Origin: Anastatus disparis
Taxonomy: Eukaryota; Arthropoda; Insecta; Hymenoptera; Eupelmidae
Length of the DNA stretch: 64,000 nucleotides
NCBI GenBank assembly: GCA_017163975.1
Contig: JAFFSR010000004.1
Span: 8,184,001 to 8,248,000, forward strand
Reading direction: 5' to 3'
Part shown: piece by piece, positions 1 to 12,362 of the stretch
Layout of the letters: each line of letters opens with the position of its first letter
How positions within the stretch are numbered: the first letter of the stretch is position 1
Translations under genes and position numbers: made by a program
Notes under the pieces: generated by a model
The model's input: only the letters and a program-made list of their open reading frames with translations
Told to the model about the DNA's origin: nothing
Database searches by the model: none

Positions 1-639
1 GTAAAAAAAATTCGTATTGCCAAGATATTGGTGAAACAATATCCAATATATTGCATTTATTTAATAATCCGTTGGCAAAATTTTTCCAATATTTCGCCAA
101 CATTTAGCATTTATCAATCCCTAGGGCCAAAACCCACATTATTCCCACATATTGGCAATATATTGGATATTGCTGATATATTGGATATTGCTATATCAAT
201 ATGTATAATGATAAATAATTTCAAATAAAAAATCAAAGTTTTACCACATTTAATTGAAAACTTTTTAACTTTTTTTTATATCATATCTATAAAGTATACA
301 ATATAGGTGATATTAAAATCTTTAATATAATATATAAAAATAAAATATTGGTAAATTCAATTCAGAAATCTTTTTTTGCAAAACAAAAAATATATTTAGT
401 AAACAAATTTTTCAAGTCAAATTTTACGAATATAAATATAGCAAAAAATCTATTATACTAATTGTATATTTACATTACAATTTGGTCGAAATAATTTCTG
501 AGTAACAGAAATGTTAAATCAAATTTAATCAACACAAATCGATTTATGTCATTTTTGTAAATAAGAAAAAGATTAAATCATTTTTAATTTTAATAAATAC
601 AACTTAAAGAAAATAGTTCATATATTTTATTGTTCAAAA
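1..639. repeat. Left arm of outer inverted repeat
   Basis: This stretch is the reverse complement of 25022-26664 once a 1-kb insertion in the right arm is removed. Landmarks include the AATATTGG/CCAATATA-rich block at 20-200 and the block ending TTATTGTTCAAAAT near 639. The match is high but not perfect, with several substitutions around 395-430. The arm starts at or before the window edge, so the true terminus may lie outside. It is read as the ~640-bp terminal inverted repeat of an outer DNA transposon into which the 746-22796 element inserted. Confidence 0.8.
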
Positions 640-745
640 TTTAATCGCCCAAAAAAGTACCATTTACAGCTTACCTATGTACAGTCCCCGTCGCAGGTCA
701 GCGCGCGGGTGCACGTATACAGTACTTTTTGAGCGATTAATAGGT
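640..745. other. Short interior piece of outer element, hairpin-like
   Basis: This piece is absent from the right arm. It is bounded by near-complementary blocks, CGCCCAAAAAAGTAC near 647 and GTACTTTTTGAGCG near 720, so it can fold. It lies between the outer arm and the end of the inner 22-kb element. Its last bases, GGT (743-745), may be part of a target duplication with GT/GGT at 22796-22798. Confidence 0.4.
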
Positions 746-763
746 CCCTAGTAACATTGATCC

Positions 764-1252
764 TGGCCGGTACGTACCCGCAACCAGTTTTTGGGTACGT
801 TGGCACTAACGGTGGTTCAAACACAGATCGCACCGAGAACGTTCCCTTTTGGATGTAAATGTCCGCTAAGGTGGCAACATATCGTACCTGGAACGTTTTT
901 CATCCTAAAAAATAACGTTCCCGTAACGTTCCAGCACTGAATCACTGTACGTTCTTGGTCCGTAATTTGGAACGCACTTGGCACGTAGCTGAAACGATCC
1001 TAAATAATAATATAAAATTTCGTGCAAATATTGATATCCAAACGTGAACGTTTCCGGTACGTACAAAGAACAAAAATTAAAACGCTGCTGCAACGTACGC
1101 GGTACGTAGCTACAATGTTTCAAAATTTATTATCATATCCTACTGTAATTGTTCGGTACGTTCCCGCAACGTATTGGCTCATCAAGTTAATAATGGCACA
1201 TTCTTGGTAACCGTTTTGGTACGATCTTCGTACGTCGTGGGTACGTTCCGAC
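764..1252. repeat. Subterminal ACGT motif array, left end
   Basis: About fifteen imperfect copies of a ~10-bp motif, GGTACGTWCC or RGAACGTTCC, occur in both orientations within ~490 bp. Examples are near 766, 795, 836, 888, 911, 923, 950, 1045, 1055, 1092, 1153 and 1240. The block is much richer in G+C than its surroundings. It is mirrored at the other end of the element. By analogy with the subterminal repeats bound by accessory proteins of CACTA/EnSpm elements, it is inferred to be a transposase or accessory-protein binding region. Confidence 0.6.
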
Positions 1253-2759
1253 ACAATTTCAAATAAAATTTCCAAGTCATTTTATTAAATAAATACAATG
1301 AATATACGGAATGTAATTAGTTACTTTTTATTGAATAAATACAATAAATATATGAAATGTAATTAGTATTAATAAATAACATTGAAAACGCAGCTCAATA
1401 TTTTTCGCTTTTTGCAATAACAATAATCAAAGTTACCTAATTGGAAATGCTCTTTATTAAAAAAAAAACTATATAAAAAATAACTTAAATCGCGATTCAT
1501 ACAGTTGCACTTAGTATTATTAAAATAAGCTTCATTTCACAAAATATTAATAAACTAATATAAATTTCAGGTTACACAGGTAAATATAAAATAATTAATT
1601 ATGTACTTATTTTTGTATGTTTTTACACGTAATCCAATATTTTTTGAATAAATAGCATTTTGAATTATGTAATTTATGTAAATTTTATCTATTCATGTTC
1701 TAGAATACTTAAAATACCAGTTTCAATTTCTCAAAGTTTGACAATTTTATATTTATTATACATTGAAAAGACATATTCATATGCATCTTTTAAATACACA
1801 TACCTAAGCCTTGCAATGTTACAATAAAGATATTTGTACGTATACAACTTTGTGATCAGTTGGTCAAGGACAGCTTTTGACAACTCGACCGCAATAATTT
1901 AGTTGAGCTTTTGTAAAGTTAACTTCTGAGGTGAACAAAATATTAGTTGTTAATTCAAAATTATAAATACGAGTCAGAAATGAAAGATTCATATAAAATA
2001 ACAAGATGTGTACACTTTTCCAAGTAACAAATTATGAACGTTAATACCAATAATTATTTCAATAATCAATACAAAATTTATCGTTTTTCTTAATGAATAT
2101 TTTCATTCATATATAGCTAACAAAACGCTTAGTCAGTTATCTAATCATAATTATTATTGACTTTTTGCAACAACGATTACAATTACTTTATAATATAGTT
2201 ATTTTTACATTAATACAAATGTAACAATGAACATGAACTCGCATTACGCATAGTAATATAAATTACTTAGTTAAATAATTATGAAAACAATCAGATTTAT
2301 GATAACTGGACCGAAAAGAGTGATTGAACTTAAATGAATTGCAACTATTTTAGTTAGTCTTTCGTACGTTGAGTTTCAATTTACATTTTTCATAAGCAAT
2401 AATTTAATTTATAATAAGTATTGAATATAAAGAATTTTTAATTTTAGTTTACTAAATATTCAAATTTATGTCAAGTTCTTCCACTCATATTCTAGAGCAC
2501 ATGTAATATCAATTTTAATGTCTCAAAATCGAACGATTTCCATATTTATTAAATTTTGAAAAGACATATTCATATGTATATTTTAAATATCTATATCTAA
2601 ATTTTGAAATGCCTAAACAAAGATAACAATACAATTGCACGCAAAACTTGTCGGTAGTAAAGTTAACTGCTGAGATATATTAAATGTTAATTGTCACTAA
2701 CTGTAAATTTTAAATACAAGTTGGAGACTACAGACTGATACAGAATAGTATATGTACAA

Positions 2760-3690
2760 ACTTTCCGAAGTATAACAAATATTTACGGTGCTGTCCGTAA
2801 ATTCAGGATCACTCAGAGAAAAATTGCAATAACTTGGTAAATATAGTTTTTGAAGAAATTCCAAGAAAAGCATTCGAAGAAGCATTATAAAAAAAAGCAA
2901 TCTTTCTATGAATTTCATTTATTTTCAAAGACGTTTGTTATTTTATAAAAGCTCTACAAAAAGATACAATTTTCGCAGCATTCAATCATTTTTTTGGCTG
3001 AACAAATTTTTTTAACTGTTACAAGAATTTTGGTAAAATAAATTTAATATCAGAGCAAAAATGCTTTAATTTTACATAGTTTAAAATTTTGTAATTTTCA
3101 AAAAGATTTGAAAACTGTATTGAACATACTTATGTCAATTTACAAATTTTCGCGATATTAAACAAAATTCCAGATGATCTAGGACATTTATTTAAAATGT
3201 TTATTATAAACTACAGTGAAATACATCATTTTTATAAAACTGAATATAAAGAATTTTACAGATTATCTTAAAATTTGTTCAATATAATGACAATTCCTAA
3301 ATCGATAACAGTACATTCGATACAGTTTTGAAACCTTTTAAAAATCTCTGACAAAATTTTCAACTACGTAAAATTAAACCTTTCTTGTTATTCTTTTAAA
3401 TAGTTTTATTTTTATATTTTGACTACAATTGAAGAAAATAAAACATTAGACTCGAAAAAGATTTTTAAATGTTGCCTAAATGGTATGTTATTGTAGAAAT
3501 TTTACAAAGTAACAGACGACTTGAAAAAAGAATGAAATTCAGAAAAAAATATTTTTCCGCTCTACTTTTGAATGCTTTTTTTATTTCCTTACAAGCTATA
3601 TCTACCGAATTATTGCAATTTATCTCCAGCAATTATTTTCTCTGAATGATCCTAAATGCATCGACGGCTCTGTATGTTATTACTAATAAT
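2760..3690. repeat. Degenerate palindrome nested inside the TIR
   Basis: Bases 2760-3200 resemble the reverse complement of 3230-3690. Matching blocks include TTCAGGATCACTCAGAGAAA (2800s) versus the complement of TTTTCTCTGAATGATCCTAA (3640s), then the GCAATAA, GCATTC and GAAATTCAT blocks, converging on a centre near 3215. Similarity is clearly lower than between the two TIRs, so this foldback is older than the duplication that made the arms near-identical. The mirror copy is at about 19860-20790. Confidence 0.6.
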
Positions 3691-4156
3691 TATTTGAATC
3701 TTCTGTTTGGACGCACGAATATTTTTATTTATACTGAGCTCTAACAAAATGCTCAGACAATCATCTAATCACAGTTACTTTCGACTTTTCGCAACAACTA
3801 CTATTTATTGATAATATGTAACTGAAACAATGAAAAATAACTGAAACGCTTTACACATTACGTAATTATACAGATCAGATAATTATAAAATTATCAACAC
3901 AATCAGATTTATGAAAGCTGAATCCAATAAAGTGATTGAAGTTTCATAATGAGTCTACTATTTTAATCGGTCTTTCGTACTTAATATTTAACATTAAAAC
4001 TGTTTTTAGTTAGCATTTCTTTTATATGTCATTAAAGAAGACTTTGTGATGCAAGTAAAATTAAATAAAGAATCGATTATATTTAAAAAAATTTAAATAT
4101 TAAAACGTGGTTTCTGTGCATTTCAACAAGAAATTTTAATAAAATATCTAAAGCAG

Positions 4157-4532
4157 AATTGATCAGAACAAGCGTTAAATACTGGTACTAAATATATGAA
4201 TTCAGAAGAATAACTTAAATGATTGTAAATAAATATAATATGTTTCAAATCACATTAAAATTTAACGTAGTATGATTTAATACAGAAATAACTTTTGAAA
4301 ACGATCGATTTCATTATTTCGTACTTTCATAATTCTCAGTGTTATCGCGTAAGTTTGATCTTGATTATTTTGCAAATCTTCTTAACAGTATTTGACTCCG
4401 AGGGTAAATAGATATGCCATAATAATACTTCAAAAATACCTGCAAATATAAATGTGTTTTAATAAAAATTTTCAATGAGTATTATCTGACCAAAAATTTT
4501 TCTATAGAATTAATATTGTAAATATACCTTTT
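4157..4532. other. Unique spacer between TIR and transposase stop
   Basis: AT-rich sequence without a recognisable gene or repeat. It should contain the 3' UTR and polyadenylation region of the minus-strand transposase; AATAAA-like signals exist on the minus strand, but none stands out. Confidence 0.3.
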
Positions 4533-7485
4533 TCAAAGTGGAGATCGAATGGTATGTACTATTGGGAATGCAACAATGTTTTCTTTGTACGGAATAATGA
4601 ATAATTTAGCTGTTATGTTGTTAATGCTCCAATGCTGTAAAGGAGTATTTTGTTCTTGAGAACTCACAACATTTATGCTTAATTTACTAGATAAACATGG
4701 CCTTTCGTAGAGTGGTCCAATTATTTTCAAGGTACGTCCAACTATATAAATGTTACTGTTACTTTTAATGACGTTTGAAACTTTTACAACATTGGCATTA
4801 TCTACATAAACATAATTATTTTTCCCATCATCACAATTGATCTTGAATGAATCAAACTCTAAAAATTTATATTGTAAGACATTTTTTAAATCCTTTGGTA
4901 CAGGTCCAACGTTGTGTGGTTGTTTTAAATTTGCGCTTCTAATTGCGTACGGTGGTGTCTCTTGTAATATTTCTATTTCGGAGCATCGATTAATTAATTG
5001 TTGAGATACATTATTACCACTTCTCAATAATCTTTTCATCCGACCAATAAAATTTTCAAAACGAAATGCTGAGAAGTTTTCTAGTTCGCCGTATTTTCTT
5101 ACATCGTCTGCCAAGTGTTGAACGTTGTGTACATTATGAGAAACAGATTTTGATCCATATAGGTTTTTGAATTCGTTGACAAAGATTTTTCCAAGTTTTT
5201 CTGCATAGTCAACCCACTGAGGGATATAACATAGTTTAGGATTGCTGCAAATACTAATTATTACGTGTAACGTTACAAAATTATCATAGACATTGTCACT
5301 AACGTCACCTTTCAAAGCAACAACACCAGTATATAATAAAATTTGCCTCAATTCAGTTGCCTTAAATTTTTTGATATCATCTAAACTTCTTGGCTTGCGA
5401 GCAAACTCATAAGGAACAAACGGACTTATTCTAATAAAATTATTTGATATCATGTTTATTTTGATTATGGGTAGTTTGTATTTAGTCGAAGAAAATCGCC
5501 AAATCAAGAAAAATTTTCTTGTACACCCTACAAAAACTAAGTGCATAGAATCGAGAGGAACTTGAGTTACTAAACCAAGTTTAGGAATTGTGTTAACAAT
5601 TGTTTGTTTTAATTGATAACCTTGTTTTTTATAAATATCGAAGGCAGCAAACTTCTCATCGGTGCGCAAGGTTCCAGGCTTTCCAGGAAAACAGACGCAA
5701 TCGCGATATATGCCTTTAATTTCGCATTTGGTACAGCTAAAATAGCCGCTGTGACTTTTCACTCCCAATATATATGCTTTAGCCGGTGCATCAAAAATTA
5801 ATCCGTCGATTGAAATAGTATATTGAATTCCATCTTTACAGAATCCATTATTTATTAAATATGTAGCTTCTTCAACAAATAATTTTAAGAATTCATCCAC
5901 ATCTTCGGGTTTTGATTTTCCACAGAAGACGCCAATTATGTAAACTTTTTTCGATTTTGTATCAGAAGTTAAGATTGGCCATAGATTTTTTACAGAATCT
6001 TTTCCCAATGGCGCACCATCAATATTTATTAATAAATCTATCTTATTATTTATATTTTCTACTGAGCGTTGATGAATGATTTTTTCGAGAATTGACTTTA
6101 AGCCAAAGTGGCAATACTCTCCACCTTTAATTTGGTGAATCTCGCCATACCTTGGAACTTTAACAATAGTTCTAGGATCTAATGGCAAATTCAACATAGG
6201 TATTTCATTACGAACATATTGTAAAAACTTTTTTTGTGCAGATTTTGGAATATTACACTGAACAGACCATTGTGCAAGAACATGTTTCAACTGAGATGAA
6301 ATAACTTTACAAACGTCTTCATTCGAGTCAGCAATTGTTGGCTTATTTGCAAAATCTTCATTGTCTTCTTCATCTGAGTTTTCGCAATCACTATATCTGT
6401 ATTCAACTTCCTCATCTTTCAGTATAATCTCATCGTCGGTTTCATCAAACTCCAAATCATTATATTTTTCATTATTTTCAGTTACATTACAAATTTCTGC
6501 ATTATTTAAAACTGGCGTTAAATCAGATTCGTTAATTTTTATTTCCAAATTATGAGTGTGAATTATACTTTCATGTTTTATCGCATGTGACGATTGTACA
6601 TCAAAAGACTCAGCCTGTACACTATTACACGTATCACAGTTTTTCTTTTCTAAAATTTTATCTATCAATAATTTTACGCGCTTTGCGCTTTTTTCATTTT
6701 CTTTTTTGACCAGACGTCGTTTGTGTCTTTCGGTGTAAGATCCATAACATGGTTGTGGTATTTGGCGATTCTGAAAAAAATTGTCTTTTATAAGCTTCTC
6801 TTATACATCAAAATTGATTAACAGAAAACACGGTTATGTAATGAGATTAATCAAAGTGATAGTATTAGTAAATCTTCATAATTTCAATTGAAATGTATTT
6901 TATTTTTAATCTTTACATGCATAATTTTTCAAAATAATTTATTAAATTAAATATTAATAATTATAAAATAATCGCTAGAGCACTATACGAATGTGGACAA
7001 TAAATAATTTTTGCTTAGTATTTCAGGATTTGGTGTCACTTAATTTAATGTTATGAAAATTTTTTTCAGTATATTATTTATGTGGTGTTTAAGAAAAAGG
7101 CTTTCGTGCCAAATTTTTTAAATTTGAGTTAATATTATTTTTACACTCTCTAAGTCATTATCTATTACTTTAAATATGATCTATACATTAATAATAATAT
7201 TTTAACATAGAAAATCATAATAGAAAAAGTTAATTATAATGCATTTCTATTAAAGGTGAAATAGAAAATAGCGAATATCTAAAAATTAGTAAATTGTGAC
7301 ATAAACCCTTTTCCTCAACACTACAGATTTTTCCTCCTAATATGGCCACTATACCCTTTTTTTATAATAAACAAATAAATAATGAACTATGGCTTGCCTT
7401 GAATATATAAAAGTAATTGTTTTGAAAAGCGAGAAGGAAAACAAGACTTATAAATATGAAATCATTTAAAAAAGATACATACCAT
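4533..7485 (-). CDS. DDE transposase, EnSpm/CACTA-like, two exons
   Basis: This gene encodes the presumed cut-and-paste transposase of the 22-kb element. The main exon (6770-4533) is open from a splice acceptor (TTTTTTCAG) to a TGA stop. Upstream on the same strand, an ATG at 7485-7483 is followed directly by a donor, GTATGT (7482-7477), and joins in frame, giving about 746 residues. The region after the splice is basic (RHKRRLVKKE), followed by an acidic stretch near residues 90-140. Likely catalytic acidic residues are D252 (NIDGAPLG), D323 or D328 (IDGLIFDAPAKAY), D408 (PLDSMHLV) and E573 (FRFENFIG). A Cys cluster (CTKCEIKG...CVC, about 337-351) follows the second Asp, as in related insect 'transposase domain-containing' proteins. 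No stop or frameshift interrupts it. The family call is by motif recall; exon 1 could be longer or different. Its neighbour across the element is the divergent DUF4806 gene. Confidence 0.75.
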
Positions 7486-8324
7486 TGGTAAATTATTTAG
7501 TTTAGAAACCTTATACTCCACGAAAATGCCTATAATTCTTTTTCTCTCAATCCCTCACTGACTCCATAATTAGCCTTTTAAATAGCTGCAAAATTCTTTT
7601 TAGGCAACTTCTACCACGAAAAAGTATTCATTCAATTTTATTACAACTCGACAGAGTAATCTGAAATAAAGTACAATATTGTATAAATTATATTCAAAAA
7701 TTTATAGATAAAATTTTTATTTAAAAATTAAAAAAAAAAATTTTTTTTTATTAGTTTTATACAAATTTCAAAACAGGTTCAAAAAGCTCAAGTTATTCAA
7801 AAGTTATAAGGGAATGAAATAAATATTTAGTTAAAAATGTGCACAGAAAATAAATGCTATATTTAAGTCTAAATTTCATCTTTAATAGACATAACTGTTC
7901 ATAATTCTGAAAAAATCGAGCGTTGGATCGAATGGACACGATCTTCAATCGAATTCATGATCTTATATAAGAAAAAATATCCCAAAGTAAGAAAAAATCT
8001 AAGACCCAAATGCAATGCACTCTCCGTGTAAATACAATACAAATTTGTTTGTTTTATTTTACATGCATACTTCAAATTATATTTTGCACACTTGAATTTG
8101 ATAGAGATTAAATAAATAATATAATTTAATAAATGTATATTTTTTATGATTTAAAATTGACATAAATTTAATTTTATCTTTAAATTGCGCATTTTTAAAA
8201 AATGAATCAGTTGTATAGTTGCATTAAAGTCTTGATTTTGTAAAAATTTTAATAGTTTTAATAATCTTAAATATTTTGAAATAATCTGGTAGAGAATCTT
8301 TTAGTTTTTAGCTAACAAAGAAAG
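7486..8324. other. AT-rich region upstream of transposase; includes a dispersed repeat
   Basis: No gene is seen. The promoter of the minus-strand transposase should lie at its left side. Bases about 7884-8030 form a dispersed repeat: the same string of blocks (ACTGTTCATAA, ATCGAGCGTT, AAGAAAAAATAT, GACCCAAATGCAAT, CACTCTCC) recurs in the same orientation at 57427-57565. Confidence 0.5.
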
Positions 8325-8925
8325 GTCTAGGTCTAAGGATCATGGATTTTGCTCAAACGTTAGGATAAGTTTTCAAATGTCAAAATATGGAGAAAATCAA
8401 TATTGTAGGCTCAAACGCTTTAAAATGATCAAGTTATTTAATATATTTTAAACTGCATTTCAACATTGTAATGAGGTAATTTTATACATTTTTTACAATA
8501 TATTATTTTTTTCCATATTTACAGTGTTGTAAAAATTATACTATATTTCAGCATTTATTATTAAGTAATGTTTTTAAAAGCAATTTTAGGTAAAATTATA
8601 ATAACGCTGCTTACAGATAATTGTTTTTTAACTTATTTAAGAAAAAATAATATTTATGCTATAGGTAGTATTTCTAAAGGATTTAAGCTCAGCTTTCATT
8701 TAAAAAAAGGTTTAAGCCTCTAGCTATCAATGCTGAAGAACTATAAACGTTTGAAAATCTAGTTACTTTTTTAGTGACTTTCTTCAATTGCCTGTAACTA
8801 GGGAAATATTGAGCATTGGGACCTAAAATTTTGGCTTTCTTCAAATTTCTGCATACAAAATCATTTCTCCCAATTTGAGCAAAATCCGTGAGCCGAAAGA
8901 GAAACACTCTCCATGTAAGTTGCGC
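8325..8925. mobile_element. Non-autonomous element with inverted ends
   Basis: The left end (GGATCATGGATTTTGCTCAAA, ~8337) is an inverted match to the right end (TTTGAGCAAAATCCGTGAG, ~8874). The right part, 8655-8925, recurs in inverted orientation at 46370-46625. No coding capacity is seen; the 72-codon minus-strand frame at 8689-8907 lies within the repeat. Confidence 0.5.
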
Positions 8926-10193
8926 AAAGTTAAAAAAATTGTAACAGGTTTTGGGTAAAATGAAAGGGAAAGTTTCGGGAGTACTGCGGCCCTTCGCTTT
9001 TAAAAAATAAATTGAAAATCTAATATTTATTTATAAATAAAACAATTTATTATATATATATATTATATTGAAGGTTATGCAATAGGGTGTATGATTCATA
9101 CATAGTTATCGAAATTACAATTATTCGAATTTCTAATCTTTATTCAAAAATTACCCAAAATATCTCTGTATTATACATTTTATTAATTAAAATGGAAACA
9201 GAGATATTTTTGAAAATTTTGAATTAAAAATCATAAAATTTGAAAAACTGTAATATCGGTATTTTATATTTCCTTAAACTTTATTTTCTAGTGTTATCAC
9301 GAACAAACTTATATTTTTAAAGAACATTTGAAAAGTCAAGACTAAACTAAAACGTATTTTGAAACAATAGAGAAAATATTCGTTATATATAAAATGTCTA
9401 TTTAAGCTTAAAAAAGGTCCTTAAAACAAACATTTCCATCACTGGATATAACAATAACGTATACTGCATATTTCAAATGTTTTTTAAAAAGACTAAGTAC
9501 CAAATAAAAAGAAGCTAAATGAATATGCTAGTTCGGCTATCAACAACAGCGCACGAGCGTAAGATATAAACGTAGAAAATATGTGTACTTAATTTCATCC
9601 TCGTGTATTAATTTCCATTCCCGCACGCTTATTCAGGTGTTCAGCAATGTGTAATTTTGTGTTCACGTTTTTACTCCACGATAGTAGGAGAATCATATTT
9701 AATTTCAACAGTTCATGTTACATTAAAAAAAAGTGAGTGCTATGTATCGGAACTTTTTATTTTTTAAATTTTGAATTTTTTTCTTGCATAAAATTATGAA
9801 AAAAACCTTGTCGCATGATGAATTAGTTTTAAGATAAATAAATAAAAATTTTCAAAAAAATCAAGCTTAAAACAATAATGATTATTAAAGTACTTTTCAT
9901 GATTAATTTCTGTATAACTTTAATTTTTTTATAACTCTCGATGCCACTGATCTTCTTAAACATATTTTTTTAAATCGAAAAAGTTATGATCTCCACTTTC
10001 ATGTTTTAATAAAAATCACCCAGGATTAATTAACAATTAAAACAATTAAACTTATTATTTTACATAAAAGAAGTAGACCTCTAAGGTGTTAAGTATTAAA
10101 TTGTTTTTATGACAAGAAGATATTAGAAGAATAAGATAAAAAATAATATTGTTATAACGCGGTCATAATGTGGGCGTTAAAGGGTTAGCTTAT
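8926..10193. other. AT-rich spacer
   Basis: No gene, splice-consistent exon or clear repeat was recognised. It contains a short TA-rich tract near 9050-9066 and many homopolymer runs. Confidence 0.3.
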
Positions 10194-10197
10194 TTAA

Positions 10198-10869
10198 GGT
10201 AGTTCATCCCAAAACGAGTTTTCTTACAATTTTTCTCAAATTTAACACACATGTTCTTTATAATAAAATACATAATCTTAACAAATCTCAAATTTTTCTG
10301 ACGTGCCGAAATTGAGATATTAAGCTTTAAAGTTACAAGATTTAACACGCGTCCCCTATACCCAACATGAACTCGACATACGTTTTATTTAATAACAAAA
10401 AAACGGTTCTTACAATTTTGACGAAAAACTGACACATGATAATTGACTTTAATTAGAACACTATCAAAAAATTAGGATAGAATCTCACGTGCCGTTTCAG
10501 AGTTATTTAAATTGAAAGTTAAAAGTTTTCGAATGTTCAAAAAGTAGGAAAGCGACTGGGGTAAGAGAGATGCGAGTACGTGGCAACGCCGCAGTCAGCG
10601 GAAGAGCGCTACGTATGTTGACCAAAGAATAATTTTTAAGAATATTCCTTAGTTTAGGTTATATGCACATATATGATTCTGTCGCGATGTTGCCAAATTG
10701 TTTTGTTCTATCGCGCGAATTTGTGTTTGTTTACACAGATGTCTCATAGACATGCTTTTACGTGTGTATATGTGGCAGTGTCACTCAACCTTTGTTTATA
10801 ATCGCTCACGCGTTCCTTCATATACCGTCAGGCGAATTTGATGAGAACGACTGGGGGTCATGAACTACC
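10198..10869. mobile_element. 672-bp non-autonomous element flanked by TTAA
   Basis: It begins GGTAGTTCAT and ends ATGAACTACC, and TTAA sits directly outside both ends (10194-10197 and 10870-10873). A TTAA target duplication is the mark of the piggyBac superfamily. There is no transposase; the right half (10555-10860) is richer in GC than its surroundings. Confidence 0.65.
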
Positions 10870-11094
10870 TTAATTTTGTCAAGATTCTCATCAAGCTCGA
10901 CGAAAATTCCTGAAAAATTTTTTTATTTTTTAGTAACGTAAAATTATGATAATGAAACGCCGTTCATAAAAATTTTTCTTTTTTAACTTTAATAAGTAAA
11001 TGCAGATGATATTTCCTTTTTTATAGCACTTCACAGAACGAATAAATTAGAAAAAATCGGTTTCAAAAAATTCGCCTGTCTACCTACGGCCTTT

Positions 11095-11745
11095 TACCTG
11101 TCTATTAACGTGTACTGTATATATGTATGGTTTCCTGCTGTTTAATTAATTATAATTGAATAATTTAATCGGCATCAAAGAAATTATATGGTAGATATCA
11201 TTTTGATTATTTTTATAAATAATACATTTATAGAGAAAATATAATGATAATCATTGAAGTGGTCGAAATTGTGTTTTTAATATGAAGAACTTATTTAATA
11301 ATAGAACTGGCTCTTGATAATGACTCTTTTCATTCTGAATAAGAATTTTACTTTTTGAAATAATTTAATATTAAAATTGTCGAAAGTGAAAAATAAGTGA
11401 AATTGTAAGAACATAAAAAATGTTTTCAACCATAAATTCATTTATTGAAAAATAATATCAAAACATTTTTAATAAAACACTTTTAACATTTATTATTCTC
11501 ATTAAGAATTAACAGTAATTATCAAAAATCAGTTTTTAATGTCAAAAACACAATTCTGATCACTTAAATATCTATCATAATTACTTTAAAAATGTATAAA
11601 ACTAGTCAAAATTATATTTACTATATAATTTCTTTAATTTTTATTTAATTATGTATTCAATTTTAAATAATTTTACAGAATAATGATAAGGAAGTAACTA
11701 AACAACAGCAGACTGTGCATACAGTATACGTTAATGTGAAAGAAA
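11095..11745. repeat. Degenerate foldback element
   Basis: The ends match in inverted orientation. ATTAACGTGTACTGTATAT (about 11105) pairs with ATACAGTATACGTTAAT (about 11718), and CTGCTGTTTA pairs with the TAAACAACAGCAG block near 11700. Inner blocks near 11180-11290 resemble the complement of 11540-11640, centring near 11420. It has no coding capacity. Confidence 0.5.
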
Positions 11746-12031
11746 AATATTTTGCTCATGGAAAAGGATTGTGTAGATAATGTCGATAACACAGCTGATT
11801 AAAAAATCAATAATCTGATAGCTATTAGCAGACGTTTTAGGACTAACTGATACGCTGTGTCGTCTGACTTTAAATAGTCACGTCTTATCATTATTTATCA
11901 GTTTCAACTGTATATTTTAGTAGTTTCAAATTCAAATTTTATAAATTTATGATTTGAAGTGTTGACAGGAGCAAAAATTAAGAGATAAGTGAAAGAAGAT
12001 AAAAGCTGGAAAAATTCTGCAGGGAGTTCTA

Positions 12032-12360
12032 CCCTGCAAAAAAACACATCTATAAATATAGCTAAAAAATATAGGTAAAAATATAGCTACATTGTGTATT
12101 ATAGCTATATTCACGTGTTTTTTAGCCGTATATCTATGAGAAACATAGCTAGATTTTTAGTAATATTTTTACCTATCTTTATAGATATAATCCCTATTTT
12201 AGCCCATTATAGCTAGAAATATAGCTTAAAATCTAGCTATATTTCTCATAGATATACAGCTAAAAAAACACATGAATATAGCTATAATACACATGAATAT
12301 AGCTGTATTTTCTTTATCTATATTTTTAGCTATATTTATAGATGTATTTTTTTGACCGGG
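12032..12360. mobile_element. Palindromic MITE with TA duplication
   Basis: Ends CCCTGCAAAAAAACAC and GTATTTTTTTGACCGGG are near-perfect inverted repeats continuing into ATCTATAAATATAGCTA. TA flanks both ends (12030-12031 and 12361-12362). The whole ~330-bp body is a foldback made of TATAGCTA-like words in both orientations. A TA duplication with this size suggests a Tc1/mariner-mobilised MITE. Confidence 0.65.
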
Positions 12361-12362
12361 TA

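Larger units (their letters stand above)
746..4156. repeat. Left 3.4-kb terminal inverted repeat
   Basis: This is the reverse complement of 19391-22796. Homology stops at CTAAAGCAG (inner edge ~4156 and ~19391). Differences are few: stretches of 60-70 codons read identically or with one change in the two copies, for example 1022-1210 versus 22331-22519 and 2697-2918 versus 20625-20846. The short open frames inside are not believed to be genes. The arm also contains its own decayed palindrome and a partial internal duplication, with blocks near 1730-1940 resembling 2530-2680 and blocks near 2110-2370 resembling 3735-3990. Confidence 0.9.

Noticed and set aside
905..1210. Short overlapping frames on both strands, repeated at 22331-22636
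   Set aside because: They lie in the ACGT motif array of the TIR; their conservation between arms reflects arm identity, not coding.
2697..2918. 73-codon frame identical in both TIRs
   Set aside because: Identity is explained by the inverted repeat; no motif and no splice context.
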